From Spongiivirga citrea (GTDB taxonomy: Bacteria; Bacteroidota; Bacteroidia; Flavobacteriales; Flavobacteriaceae), in the NCBI RefSeq assembly GCF_010671565.1, contig NZ_JAABOQ010000003.1, forward strand, positions 310,001 to 374,000: a stretch of 64,000 bases of DNA, given 5' to 3'. This document shows, one piece after another, positions 28,616 to 36,792 of this stretch; positions within the stretch are counted from its first letter, which is position 1, and every line of letters starts with the position of its first letter. The translations under genes and the position numbers were made by a program. The notes under the pieces are model-generated. The model had not been told where the DNA came from. It worked only from the letters and a program-made list of their open reading frames with translations, and searched no databases.

Positions 28616-29755
28616 ATGAGTGCTAAAATAAGATTAGGAATTTTAGGTGGCGGTGGCGATTCGCTTATCGGTGTGCTGCATCGTGTAGCATCAGCCATGT
28701 ACGATCAATATGAAATTGTAGGTGGAGTTTTTAATCCTAACTATGATGACAATTTAGCTTTTGCTAATAAAATCGGAATTCCTACCGATCGTATTTATAC
28801 CGATTTTGAAACTATGATCGCAGAGGAAACCAAGCTTCCTGAGAGCCAACGGATGCAGGTAGTATCAGTTTTGACGCCAAATTTTTTGCATTTCCCAATG
28901 GCAAAAACCTTACTCGAAAATGGATTTCATGTCATTTGTGAAAAACCAATGACTACAACCTATGATGAGGCTAAGATCATCAAAAAATTGGTTCAAGAAA
29001 ACGAAAGCATCTTCGCTGTCACATATACCTACACTGGCTACCCAATGATACGCCAAATGCGTAAAATGATCACTAGTGGTGCCATTGGAAAAATTCAAAA
29101 GATAGATGCCAGGTATTACCAAGGTTGGATTAACCCAATTATTCATGATAAATCAAAGCGTTCAAGCACTTGGCGTCTTGATCCTAAAAAATCGGGCATC
29201 AGCTGTTGCATTGGTGATATTGGAACTCACGCCTTTGATATGGTTGAGTTCGTAACTGGTAAACATGTTAGTAAAATTCTAGCAGACCTCAATTATCTGT
29301 ATGATGATAATCAAATGGATATCGATGGAACCATCCTGATCAGACTCGATGAAAATACCAAAGGTGTTATTCGAGCTAGTCAGATCGCAACTGGCGAAGA
29401 AAACGGTTTGGCAATTCGAGTGTATGGTGATAAAGGCGGATTAAAATGGGAACAGGAAAACCCTAATTATCTATATCATTTGGAAGATGGAACGCCACTT
29501 CGTGTTTTAAAACCAGGACACGAATATAATACTGAACTATCTTTAGACGGTACTAAGTTACCTCCAGGACATCCTGAGGGCATATTCGATTCGATGGGAA
29601 ATATCTATAAAGGTGTTGCCAAAGCTATCAAAGGCGAAGCATACGACCATGCGGAGTTTCCAACCGTAATCGATGGTACTCGAGGAATGGACTTTATAGA
29701 AAAAGCAGTCGATTCTCATAAAAAAGGAAATGTTTGGGTGGATATTGACAAATAA
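28616..29755 (+). CDS. Gfo/Idh/MocA family oxidoreductase
   Basis: A 379-residue NAD(P)-dependent sugar oxidoreductase without a signal peptide. The Rossmann motif is RLGILGGGGDSLIG, the catalytic-lysine motif is HVICEKPMTTTYDEA (Glu-Lys-Pro), and the later conserved DIGTHAFDMVEFV contains the active-site histidine. It could reduce the 3-keto group back after import, or oxidise a sugar. It follows the MFS gene by 29 nt and precedes a second TIM barrel. Confidence 0.9.
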   Translation: MSAKIRLGILGGGGDSLIGVLHRVASAMYDQYEIVGGVFNPNYDDNLAFANKIGIPTDRIYTDFETMIAEETKLPESQRMQVVSVLTPNFLHFPMAKTLLENGFHVICEKPMTTTYDEAKIIKKLVQENESIFAVTYTYTGYPMIRQMRKMITSGAIGKIQKIDARYYQGWINPIIHDKSKRSSTWRLDPKKSGISCCIGDIGTHAFDMVEFVTGKHVSKILADLNYLYDDNQMDIDGTILIRLDENTKGVIRASQIATGEENGLAIRVYGDKGGLKWEQENPNYLYHLEDGTPLRVLKPGHEYNTELSLDGTKLPPGHPEGIFDSMGNIYKGVAKAIKGEAYDHAEFPTVIDGTRGMDFIEKAVDSHKKGNVWVDIDK

Positions 29756-29790
29756 AACCCATTCTAACCAACCAAAAAGTATAGTAACAA

Positions 29791-30843
29791 ATGAAAACGA
29801 TAAAGGGACCTGCGGTATTTTTAGCTCAGTTTATGGACGACAAAGCACCATTTAATAGTCTTGACGGATTGTGTAAATGGGCGAGCGATCTAGGATATAA
29901 AGGTATTCAAATTCCCACTTGGGAAAGTCGACTTATCGATCTTGATAAGGCTGCAGATAGCCAGGATTATTGTGATGAGTTAAAGGGAAAAATAAATAGC
30001 TACGGACTAGAGGTTACAGAGCTCTCAACGCATCTACAAGGTCAATTAGTTGCGGTACACCCAGCTTATGATATCATGTTCGATAACTTTGCGCCTGATG
30101 ATTGTAAGAACAATCCTAAGAAGCGTACGGAATGGGCCGTTAAACAGGTAACCAATGCAGCAAAAGCGAGTAGAAAACTGGGTATAAATGCACACGCCAC
30201 TTTTTCTGGAGCATTAATCTGGCATACATGGCACCCATGGCCACAGCGCCCTGACGGTTTGGTTGAAATGGCATTTGAAGAGTTGGCAAAACGGTGGCTT
30301 CCTATTTTAAATGTATTTGATGAACAAGGTGTTGATGTTTGTTATGAAATTCATCCAGGAGAAGACCTTCATGACGGTGTAACTTTCGAGCGTTTTCTAG
30401 AAGCGACAGGAAAGCACAAACGCGTAAATATTTTATATGACCCGAGTCATTTTGTGCTTCAACAATTAGATTATATTAAATACATTGACCATTATCACGA
30501 GTTTATAAAATCGTTTCATGTAAAAGACTCTGAGTTTAATCCTACAGGGAAAAAAGGAGCTTTTGGTGGTTATCTAGACTGGGGAGATCGCGCTGGTCGC
30601 TACCGTTCTCTAGGCGATGGACAGATCGATTTTAAAACCATTTTTTCAAAACTTACACAATATGGTTGTGATGTTTGGGCAGTAATGGAATGGGAATGCT
30701 GTATAAAAAGCCCGGAGCAAGGAGCTCGCGAAGGCGCAAAATTCATAGCCGATCATATTATTGAAGCCACACAAAAAACCTTTGATGATTTCGCCGGTGG
30801 TGAAGTGGATAAAGAAAAATTAAAGCGGATTTTAGGTATTTAA
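29791..30843 (+). CDS. Sugar phosphate isomerase/epimerase-like TIM barrel, cytoplasmic
   Basis: A 350-residue xylose-isomerase-like TIM-barrel protein with no signal peptide. Metal-ligand segments include VCYEIHPGEDLHDG, NILYDPSHFVLQQ, IKSFHVKDSEFNP and VWAVMEWECC. It is larger than, and differs clearly from, the lipoprotein paralog at the head of the operon, suggesting that one acts outside and one inside the cell. It probably isomerises or epimerises the product of the oxidoreductase encoded just before it. Confidence 0.86.
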   Translation: MKTIKGPAVFLAQFMDDKAPFNSLDGLCKWASDLGYKGIQIPTWESRLIDLDKAADSQDYCDELKGKINSYGLEVTELSTHLQGQLVAVHPAYDIMFDNFAPDDCKNNPKKRTEWAVKQVTNAAKASRKLGINAHATFSGALIWHTWHPWPQRPDGLVEMAFEELAKRWLPILNVFDEQGVDVCYEIHPGEDLHDGVTFERFLEATGKHKRVNILYDPSHFVLQQLDYIKYIDHYHEFIKSFHVKDSEFNPTGKKGAFGGYLDWGDRAGRYRSLGDGQIDFKTIFSKLTQYGCDVWAVMEWECCIKSPEQGAREGAKFIADHIIEATQKTFDDFAGGEVDKEKLKRILGI

Positions 30844-30855
30844 TATTTTGAAAGA

Positions 30856-31587
30856 ATGAAAAAAACAATATTTGGTCTAGCACTTTTAATGATCCTTAGC
30901 GGGTGCAAGCAAACCAATAAGGAAGAAAAAACAGCGGAAGTTGAAGAAAAGGCTACTGAATGGGTTTTGCTATTTAATAGTACTGATCTTTCAGGTTGGC
31001 ACTCCTATGGTAAAGACTCGGTTATGGAACATTGGACTGTAGAAAATGGCACTATGAAATTCACTCCACCAACAGAGCGTTCTGATAATAGCCCCTTAGA
31101 TATTGTTACCGATGGTGAATACACTAATTTTGAGTTATCAGTCGATTGGAAAATTTCTGAAGGTGGTAATAGTGGAATTTTCTGGGGAGTAAAGGAGAAT
31201 GAGAAGTTTGGTGTGCCCTATGCAACTGGTCCAGAAATTCAAATACTAGATAATGAGCGTCATCCTGATGCCAAAAATGGCCCAGATAGAATGGCTGGTG
31301 CATTATATGATATGATTCCAACAAAAGTAGAGGCTGCTAAGCCTGCTGGAGAATGGAATACCTGTGTAATTCAAATAGATCATAATGCCAATAAAGGAAA
31401 AGTCACTCTAAATGATATAAAGATTTCAGAATTCGCGGTGCATGGTCCAGAATGGGATGCCATGGTTGCTGATAGTAAATTTAATGGCTGGGATGGTTTT
31501 GGCGAATTTAGAACAGGAAGGATTTGCTTGCAGGATCACAACGATATTGTTTGGTATCGAAATATTAAAATAAAAGAGTTAAAATAA
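30856..31587 (+). CDS. DUF1080 protein (3-keto-glycoside hydrolase/lyase family), lipoprotein
   Basis: A 243-residue lipoprotein (MKKTIFGLALLMILSGCKQ) with a DUF1080 domain, now known as a 3-keto-disaccharide hydrolase family of jelly-roll fold. Family landmarks are LLFNSTDLSGWHSYG, FELSVDWKISEGGNSGIFWG, GPEIQILDN and GRICLQDHNDIVWYRNIKIK. Characterised relatives cleave the glycosidic bond of 3-keto-glycosides. Its lipid anchor and the exported GMC enzyme would work on the same periplasmic pool. It ends where the next DUF1080 gene starts (no gap). Confidence 0.88.
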   Translation: MKKTIFGLALLMILSGCKQTNKEEKTAEVEEKATEWVLLFNSTDLSGWHSYGKDSVMEHWTVENGTMKFTPPTERSDNSPLDIVTDGEYTNFELSVDWKISEGGNSGIFWGVKENEKFGVPYATGPEIQILDNERHPDAKNGPDRMAGALYDMIPTKVEAAKPAGEWNTCVIQIDHNANKGKVTLNDIKISEFAVHGPEWDAMVADSKFNGWDGFGEFRTGRICLQDHNDIVWYRNIKIKELK

Positions 31588-32337
31588 ATGACTTCAAAGC
31601 GTATTTATACTTTCTTTACGATTGGATTAGTTGGTTTTCTTGGCCTTTCTGCTCAGGAAAAGAAATCAGAAATGAGTCCGAAAGAAACTGAAGATTGGAC
31701 CAACGAACCCAAGCAACTCTCATTTAATGAAAACAACGTCCCATCAGACGCTATTGTGCTTTTTGATGGCACCAACTTAGATGCTTGGCAAAACAGAAAA
31801 GAAGAGACTCCAGCTAAATGGACAGTAAATGGTGATGGAACCATGACTGTAAAACCCGGCACTGGTGATATTAAAACCAAAGAAAAATTTGGAAGTATTC
31901 AATTGCATTTAGAATGGAGTGCTCCAGACAAAATTGAAAGTGAAGGACAAGGTCGTGGCAACAGCGGTGTGTTTTTTCAAGAAAAATATGAGGTTCAAAT
32001 TCTAGATAGTTATAATAATCGCACCTATAGCAATGGCCAAGCTACGGCAATTTATAAGCAAACTATCCCGCTGGCAAATGCTACAAAATCACCAACTGAA
32101 TGGCAGACCTATGATATCATTTTCCATCAACCTGTTTTTCACAATGGTAAAAAAGTACAATCTGGCACATTTACAGTAATCCATAATGGTGTTGTGGTAC
32201 AAGATCATGTTGAAATAAAAGGCTCTACAGAATATATTGGCCCACCCTTAAACGACGTCCATGGAGTAGGATCTATCGTGCTTCAAGATCACGGTAATCT
32301 AGTGCAATACCGAAATATTTGGCTTCGCAAACTATAG
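31588..32337 (+). CDS. DUF1080 protein (3-keto-glycoside hydrolase/lyase family), secreted
   Basis: A 249-residue DUF1080 protein with an ordinary signal peptide (YTFFTIGLVGFLGLSAQ) rather than a lipobox. Landmarks are IVLFDGTNLDAWQN, LHLEWSAP, GNSGVFFQEKYEVQILDSY and GSIVLQDHGNLVQYRNIWLR. It is adjacent to, but clearly diverged from, the preceding DUF1080 gene, so the two probably have different substrates or act at different steps. The ATG begins directly after the previous stop, as expected for coupled translation. Confidence 0.88.
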   Translation: MTSKRIYTFFTIGLVGFLGLSAQEKKSEMSPKETEDWTNEPKQLSFNENNVPSDAIVLFDGTNLDAWQNRKEETPAKWTVNGDGTMTVKPGTGDIKTKEKFGSIQLHLEWSAPDKIESEGQGRGNSGVFFQEKYEVQILDSYNNRTYSNGQATAIYKQTIPLANATKSPTEWQTYDIIFHQPVFHNGKKVQSGTFTVIHNGVVVQDHVEIKGSTEYIGPPLNDVHGVGSIVLQDHGNLVQYRNIWLRKL

Positions 32338-32345
32338 AACTTTTC

Positions 32346-32768
32346 ATGGAACAGCGAATGACCATTATCGGATTGGGAGTAAACGATCTCAAAGTGTCTA
32401 CAGCATTCTATGAACAAAAATTCGGTTGGAAAAAAACAAACGCAAGCAACGAATCCATTTCGTTTTTCCAACTAAATGGTATTTTATTGTCACTCTATCC
32501 GAAAGATAAACTCGCAGAAGATGCCGAAGTGAGTCCTGAAGGGTCAGGATTTAAAGCATTCTCCTTAGCTCATAATACTAAAACCGAGCAAGAAGTTGAT
32601 ACTATCGTAAACGAGCTAAGAAGCAAAGGAGTCAAAATCGTCAAGGAACCTCAAAAAGTATTTTGGGGTGGCTACAGTAGTTATGTGGCCGACCCAGATG
32701 ATAATCTTTGGGAAATTGCATATAATCCCTTTTTAGAACTTGATGACAAAGGAAATGCCGTCGAATAA
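32346..32768 (+). CDS. VOC (glyoxalase/bleomycin-resistance) superfamily protein
   Basis: A 140-residue vicinal-oxygen-chelate protein with the beta-alpha-beta-beta-beta layout: TIIGLGVNDLKVSTAFYEQKFGW at the start and YVADPDDNLWEIAYNPF near the end, with the usual metal-ligand glutamate in WEIA. The ATG at 32346 is preferred to a TTG at 32319 that lies inside the DUF1080 gene. It closes the sugar operon, 8 nt after DUF1080. A role in the pathway is possible but not shown. A bidirectional terminator follows. Confidence 0.82.
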   Translation: MEQRMTIIGLGVNDLKVSTAFYEQKFGWKKTNASNESISFFQLNGILLSLYPKDKLAEDAEVSPEGSGFKAFSLAHNTKTEQEVDTIVNELRSKGVKIVKEPQKVFWGGYSSYVADPDDNLWEIAYNPFLELDDKGNAVE

Positions 32769-32790
32769 TTTCAATTCACTGAAAAACATA

Positions 32791-32820
32791 AAAAAGCCTC
32801 TTGGTAAAAAGAGGCTTTTT
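32791..32820. terminator. Bidirectional intrinsic terminator
   Basis: AAAAAGCCTCTT (32791-32802) pairs perfectly with AAGAGGCTTTTT (32809-32820) around a 6-nt loop, with T runs on both strands. It ends the sugar operon on the plus strand and the decayed small gene on the minus strand. Confidence 0.9.
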
Positions 32821-32897
32821 CTTTTGGTAATTAACCAAAACTATTAATCACTAATCCAAACAAACTCTAATGTTTTAGTCGTCGTTTCTTTTATCTC

Positions 32898-33086
32898 TTA
32901 GTTAAATACCGAGATGGTAAAGAAAACGATCATTGGTAGTACGAACAATGCTGTAAGTACATTACCTAATACTTAATATTCTTTTGGCTCACTTGCTAAA
33001 ACAGCGTCCAATTCTTTTTCAAAAGCTTCTGCGTGTACATCAATTGCTTTGATGGCTTGAGTAAGTGAAGTATTGAAGAACTTTAT
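32898..33086 (-). pseudogene. Decayed small membrane-protein gene
   Basis: A 63-codon reading frame on the minus strand shows protein-like character but is broken twice. Its first codon is ATA where an ATG is expected (reading xKFFNTSLTQAIKAIDVHAE), and codon 38 is TAA (32973-32975). After that stop the same frame continues with a clear transmembrane helix (GNVLTALFVLPMIVFF) and ends SVFN before a TAA. A promoter-like pair TTG-N19-TACATTTG lies upstream and a shared terminator downstream. No homolog is recognised. Alternatives are sequencing errors at two sites, or a short peptide from an ATA start. Confidence 0.55.
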
Positions 33087-33141
33087 GGTAAGAAATGTTT
33101 AATGGAATATTGATTTATATAGTTTTGTTTGTGCGATAGTT

Positions 33142-33171
33142 CAAATGTACAATAAAATCGATTATATGCAA
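33142..33171 (-). promoter_or_regulatory. Promoter of the decayed small gene
   Basis: On the minus strand, TTG (33169-33171), a 19-nt spacer and TACATTTG (33142-33149) match the Bacteroidetes consensus TTTG-N19-TAnnTTTG. It would give a leader of about 50 nt before codon 1 of the decayed gene. The rest of 33172-33360 holds nothing recognised. Confidence 0.5.
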
Positions 33172-33369
33172 TTTAATATCGATAAAATGCACTTTTATTA
33201 ACGTTATTTAGTGTTTTTAATCTATTTTAATTGTTTTTAATCGGTAACATTAATAAATAAGGCTGTTTTTGAGTGGATTACGAATTTAAATCTAATTTTA
33301 GACCTACAAGCTCCCATTTTCACCTTCATCTAAGATTTAATCCACCAAACGCACTAACCAATTTTGCAC

Positions 33370-33377
33370 TACCTTTG
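33370..33377 (+). promoter_or_regulatory. Promoter -7 box of yicC
   Basis: TACCTTTG matches TAnnTTTG and lies 19 nt upstream of the yicC start, giving a short leader. The -33 element is weak. Confidence 0.45.
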
Positions 33378-33396
33378 CACAACTATATTTTAGATT

Positions 33397-34269
33397 ATGA
33401 TTCAATCAATGACGGGTTTCGGAAAATCCGTACTTCAACTTCCAAACAAAAAAATCACCATCGAGATCAAATCTTTAAACAGTAAAAACCTGGATCTGAA
33501 TACCAGAATTCCAAGTTTATACCGGGAAAAAGAACTTGCTATTAGACAACTTATTTCCAAATCGCTTAACCGTGGTAAGGTCGATTTTTCACTTTATTTA
33601 GAAATTACAGGTGAAGAAACATCTAGTAAGGTAAATGAGGTGGTTGTTAAGGAATATATGAACCAAATTCGAGATTTAAGTCCATATTTTAAAGGTGGAG
33701 ATCAAGAAGTTGAATTAGCCAAAATGGCAATTCGCATGCCCGACTCATTAACTACTACTCGTGAAGAGCTTGATGAAAGTGAATTCAAGGCTATTGAAAA
33801 TGAGATTAAATTAGCCCTTGAGGCAATTAATAAATACCGCTTAGACGAGGGAAAAGTTTTAGAAAAAGATTTCCTAGACCGTGTTAGCAATATAGACAGT
33901 TTATTAAATCGAGTAATAGAAATCGATCCTGAACGTATTGAGCAAGTTCGTGAGCGACTTACTAAAGGCATTAATGAGTTAAAAGAGCAGCACGACCCAA
34001 ACCGTTTTGAGCAGGAGTTGATTTACTATATTGAAAAATACGATATCACCGAAGAAAAAGTAAGGCTTAAAAATCACTTAGACTACTTTAAAGAAACACT
34101 TGCATCAGCTGATAGTAATGGGAAAAAATTAGGTTTTATCTGCCAAGAAATCGGTCGTGAAATAAACACTATTGGTTCTAAATCTAATTATGCAGCTATG
34201 CAGCAACTAGTGGTGCAAATGAAAGACGAGCTTGAGAAAATTAAGGAACAAATGCTAAATGTATTGTAA
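33397..34269 (+). CDS. YicC family endoribonuclease
   Basis: A 290-residue YicC family protein, starting with the typical MIQSMTGFGKS and ending with EKIKEQMLNVL. Conserved parts are EIKSLNSKNLDLNTRIPS, RGKVDFSLYLE and the C-terminal KLGFICQEIGREINTIGSK. YicC of E. coli is reported to act as an endoribonuclease in RNA turnover. It overlaps gmk by 1 nt (TAATG), a gene pairing conserved in many bacteria. Confidence 0.93.
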   Translation: MIQSMTGFGKSVLQLPNKKITIEIKSLNSKNLDLNTRIPSLYREKELAIRQLISKSLNRGKVDFSLYLEITGEETSSKVNEVVVKEYMNQIRDLSPYFKGGDQEVELAKMAIRMPDSLTTTREELDESEFKAIENEIKLALEAINKYRLDEGKVLEKDFLDRVSNIDSLLNRVIEIDPERIEQVRERLTKGINELKEQHDPNRFEQELIYYIEKYDITEEKVRLKNHLDYFKETLASADSNGKKLGFICQEIGREINTIGSKSNYAAMQQLVVQMKDELEKIKEQMLNVL

Positions 34270-34850
34270 TGTCAGATTTTGAAGGAAAACTCATCGTTTT
34301 TTCTGCACCTTCAGGATCAGGGAAAACGACCATCGTAAGACACCTTTTAGATATTGAGCAACTTAATTTAGCGTTTTCAGTATCAGCTACCTCTCGTGAA
34401 CCGCGCAAATACGAAGTGGATAAAAAAGATTACTACTTTCTGTCGCTAAAACAATTTAAGCAACACATAAAAAACGATGACTTTTTAGAATGGGAAGAAG
34501 TTTATCGTGACAATTTTTACGGAACCTTAAAGAGCGAAGTAGAACGCATTTGGGCACTTGGAAAGCATGTTATTTTTGATATTGATGTTGTAGGTGGACT
34601 TCGTATAAAGAAAAAATTCCCCGATCGCACCCTTGCGGTTTTTGTAAAACCCCCAAGTGTTGATGAGCTTAAAATACGTTTAAAAAAGCGCAAGACAGAA
34701 AGTGAAGATAAGATTAATATGCGTATCGCTAAAGCTTCGGTTGAGCTAGCGACAGCACCTCAGTTTGATAAGGTTATTAAAAATTACGATCTTGACGTAG
34801 CCCTTCAAGAGGCTGAAGAATTGGTGGCTGATTTTGTTGGTGCAAAGTAA
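34269..34850 (+). CDS. gmk: Guanylate kinase
   Basis: Phosphorylates GMP to GDP. The P-loop is FSAPSGSGKTTIVRHLL (11-27) and the GMP-binding region has SVSATSREPRKYEVDKKDYYF. At 193 aa it has normal length. It is coupled to yicC by a 1-nt overlap and followed 5 nt later by nadD, so the three form one operon. Confidence 0.97.
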   Translation: MSDFEGKLIVFSAPSGSGKTTIVRHLLDIEQLNLAFSVSATSREPRKYEVDKKDYYFLSLKQFKQHIKNDDFLEWEEVYRDNFYGTLKSEVERIWALGKHVIFDIDVVGGLRIKKKFPDRTLAVFVKPPSVDELKIRLKKRKTESEDKINMRIAKASVELATAPQFDKVIKNYDLDVALQEAEELVADFVGAK

Positions 34851-34855
34851 TTACT

Positions 34856-35437
34856 ATGAAGCATGTCGGATTATATTTTGGCACTTTTAATCCTATCCAT
34901 GTAGGACATTTAGCCATTGCGAATCATTTAGCGGAATTTAGTGAGCTAGATGAAGTTTGGTTTGTGGTCACACCAAGAAGTCCGTTTAAACAAAAAACAA
35001 GCTTGCTAGATGATCGCCAGCGATTAGATATGGTTTTTCAGGCAACAAAAGACTATCCAAAACTAAAAGCGAGCGATATTGAATTCAGTTTAAAACAACC
35101 TAATTATACTGTTGATACGCTGGCTTACATTCAAGAAAAATATCCTGAGTACCAATTTGCGTTGATTATGGGTGAAGACAATCTGAAGAGTTTTCACAAA
35201 TGGAAAAACTACGAAGTGATTATCGAAAATCACCAACTGTTTGTGTATCCTCGTATTTCCAATAGTAAAGTCGATTTGCAGTTTAACGATCATCCTAAAA
35301 TAACCCATGTTGCTGCGCCTATTATGGAAATCTCTTCCACATTTATTAGAAAATCTATAAAAGAAGGAAAGAATATACGCCCACTATTACCCGAAAATGT
35401 TTGGCAGTATGTCGATGAGATGAATTTTTATAGATAG
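34856..35437 (+). CDS. nadD: Nicotinate-nucleotide adenylyltransferase
   Basis: Adenylates nicotinate mononucleotide to deamido-NAD in NAD synthesis. The nucleotidyltransferase motifs are present: GLYFGTFNPIHVGHLAIAN (4-22, GxFxPxHxGH) and the C-terminal ISSTFIRKSIKEG (ISSTxIR). The length of 193 aa is normal. It is the third gene of the yicC-gmk-nadD operon. Confidence 0.95.
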   Translation: MKHVGLYFGTFNPIHVGHLAIANHLAEFSELDEVWFVVTPRSPFKQKTSLLDDRQRLDMVFQATKDYPKLKASDIEFSLKQPNYTVDTLAYIQEKYPEYQFALIMGEDNLKSFHKWKNYEVIIENHQLFVYPRISNSKVDLQFNDHPKITHVAAPIMEISSTFIRKSIKEGKNIRPLLPENVWQYVDEMNFYR

Positions 35438-35441
35438 AGAT

Positions 35442-35463
35442 TGGTCTCGACTGCGCTCGACCA
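35442..35463. repeat. Short palindromic element (REP-like)
   Basis: TGGT-CT-CGA pairs with TCG-ACCA around a CTGCGC loop, in the sequence tctcgactgcgctcgaccag, between the convergent nadD and lpxH genes. The GC-rich 'CGACTGCGCTCGACC' core looks like the interspersed intergenic palindromes seen in flavobacterial genomes. Only one copy is present in this window, so the repeat status rests on resemblance. Confidence 0.35.
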
Positions 35464-35474
35464 GACAACCATTA

Positions 35475-36230
35475 TTATTTGTATTCCTTTAGCTCCATCT
35501 TCTCTCCATCAAAAACTCCATAGGTGTAGTAGTGAATCCAATCACCAAGGTTCACATATTTTGATTGTTCCTTAAGGTTAATTTCCATAGGTAAATGACG
35601 ATGGCCGAACACAAAATAATCGCGATGCTTATCTTCTAATTTCTTTTTTGAATATTGAACCAACCACTCGTTTTCTTTACCTAGAAATTTGACATCATCA
35701 TCACCGCTAATCAGCTTGTTTTTGACTGAAAAATATTGTGCTAGCCTTACTCCTAAATCAGGATGTAACCATCGATATAACCATTTTGCAAATGGATTGG
35801 TAAACACCTTTTTCATTCGTTTATAGCCTTTATCCCCAGGGCCTAAGCCATCACCATGACCAATAAAAAATGTGGTATCATTGAATGTGAATTCTTTTGG
35901 TTTATGAAATACTGGTATGTTGAGCTCTTCCTCAAAATAACCATTCATCCATAAATCGTGGTTGCCTACAAAATAATAAATAGGAATTCCGCTATCGGTT
36001 ATCTCAGCAAGCTTTCCGAGCGTTCTAGTAAAACCTTTAGGAACTACCGTTTTATATTCAAACCAAAAATCAAAAAGATCACCTAACAGAAAGATTGCAG
36101 CGGCATCTTCTTTAACCTCATCGAGCCATTTTACGAACTTTTGTTCACGCGGAAAACTCTTTTCACGATCAGGTGCGCCTAAGTGGTTGTCGGATGCGAA
36201 ATATATTTTTTTACCGTTGGGTAATTGCAT
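35475..36230 (-). CDS. lpxH: UDP-2,3-diacylglucosamine diphosphatase
   Basis: Metallophosphatase of lipid A synthesis that forms lipid X from UDP-2,3-diacyl-GlcN. Calcineurin-like motifs in order: FASDNHLG (Asp-x-His), LLGDLFDFWFEY (GDxFDF), VGNHDLW (GNHD), GHGDGLGP and FGHRHLP. The ATG at 36230, giving MQLPNGKKIYFASDNH, is used; the longer frame begins in the intergenic region. At 251 aa it is normal. It is 68 nt from queD on the same strand. Confidence 0.9.
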   Translation of the reverse strand: MQLPNGKKIYFASDNHLGAPDREKSFPREQKFVKWLDEVKEDAAAIFLLGDLFDFWFEYKTVVPKGFTRTLGKLAEITDSGIPIYYFVGNHDLWMNGYFEEELNIPVFHKPKEFTFNDTTFFIGHGDGLGPGDKGYKRMKKVFTNPFAKWLYRWLHPDLGVRLAQYFSVKNKLISGDDDVKFLGKENEWLVQYSKKKLEDKHRDYFVFGHRHLPMEINLKEQSKYVNLGDWIHYYTYGVFDGEKMELKEYK

Positions 36231-36298
36231 AGTGTAAATATAAACAAAAGGCAAAAGCTGTTTATAGAGATTCTAGTAACGGTTTAAAGCAGGAGGGT

Positions 36299-36748
36299 TT
36301 AATTCTCAGATGCAAACCATTCTGCAAAACTAGTCTCTGTCTCTTGTAGTTTTAAGGAATGGAGCTGAATGTCTTCTGGAAGTCTAGCTTTGATTTTTTC
36401 AGCAAAATCGATGACCATTTCTTCACTAGTTGGCTGATAGTCTACCAACAGCACATTATGTCCTCGACTTTCTAGCTCTTTTGCTAATTCGACGTGTGGT
36501 GTATTCTTATTAAAAACAGTGGCATGGTCAAACTTATCGACGATTTCTGAGTTTACGATCTTTTTCAAATCGCCAAAATCAATGACCATTCCCAATTTAA
36601 CGTGTGATGTATCTGATATTGGTGTGCCAATAACCGTAACTGACAATTTATAACTGTGTCCATGAACGTTTTTGCACTTGCCGTCATAGCCATATAAGGC
36701 GTGTCCTGTTTCAAAACTAAATTGCTTGGTGATCCTGATTCTACTCAT
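36299..36748 (-). CDS. queD: 6-carboxy-5,6,7,8-tetrahydropterin synthase
   Basis: Converts dihydroneopterin triphosphate to 6-carboxytetrahydropterin in queuosine/7-deazaguanine synthesis. The zinc histidines and catalytic Cys are in FETGHALYGYDGKCKNVHGH (the first His in GHAL, two in VHGH, Cys in GKCKN), followed by a HATVFN and the C-terminal LQETETSFAEWF with the substrate-binding Glu. At 149 aa the length fits. The rest of the queuosine genes are not in the window. Confidence 0.93.
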   Translation of the reverse strand: MSRIRITKQFSFETGHALYGYDGKCKNVHGHSYKLSVTVIGTPISDTSHVKLGMVIDFGDLKKIVNSEIVDKFDHATVFNKNTPHVELAKELESRGHNVLLVDYQPTSEEMVIDFAEKIKARLPEDIQLHSLKLQETETSFAEWFASEN

Positions 36749-36792
36749 GACACAAAGGTACTAATTGAAACCATTTGCGCTACCATTTTGTA

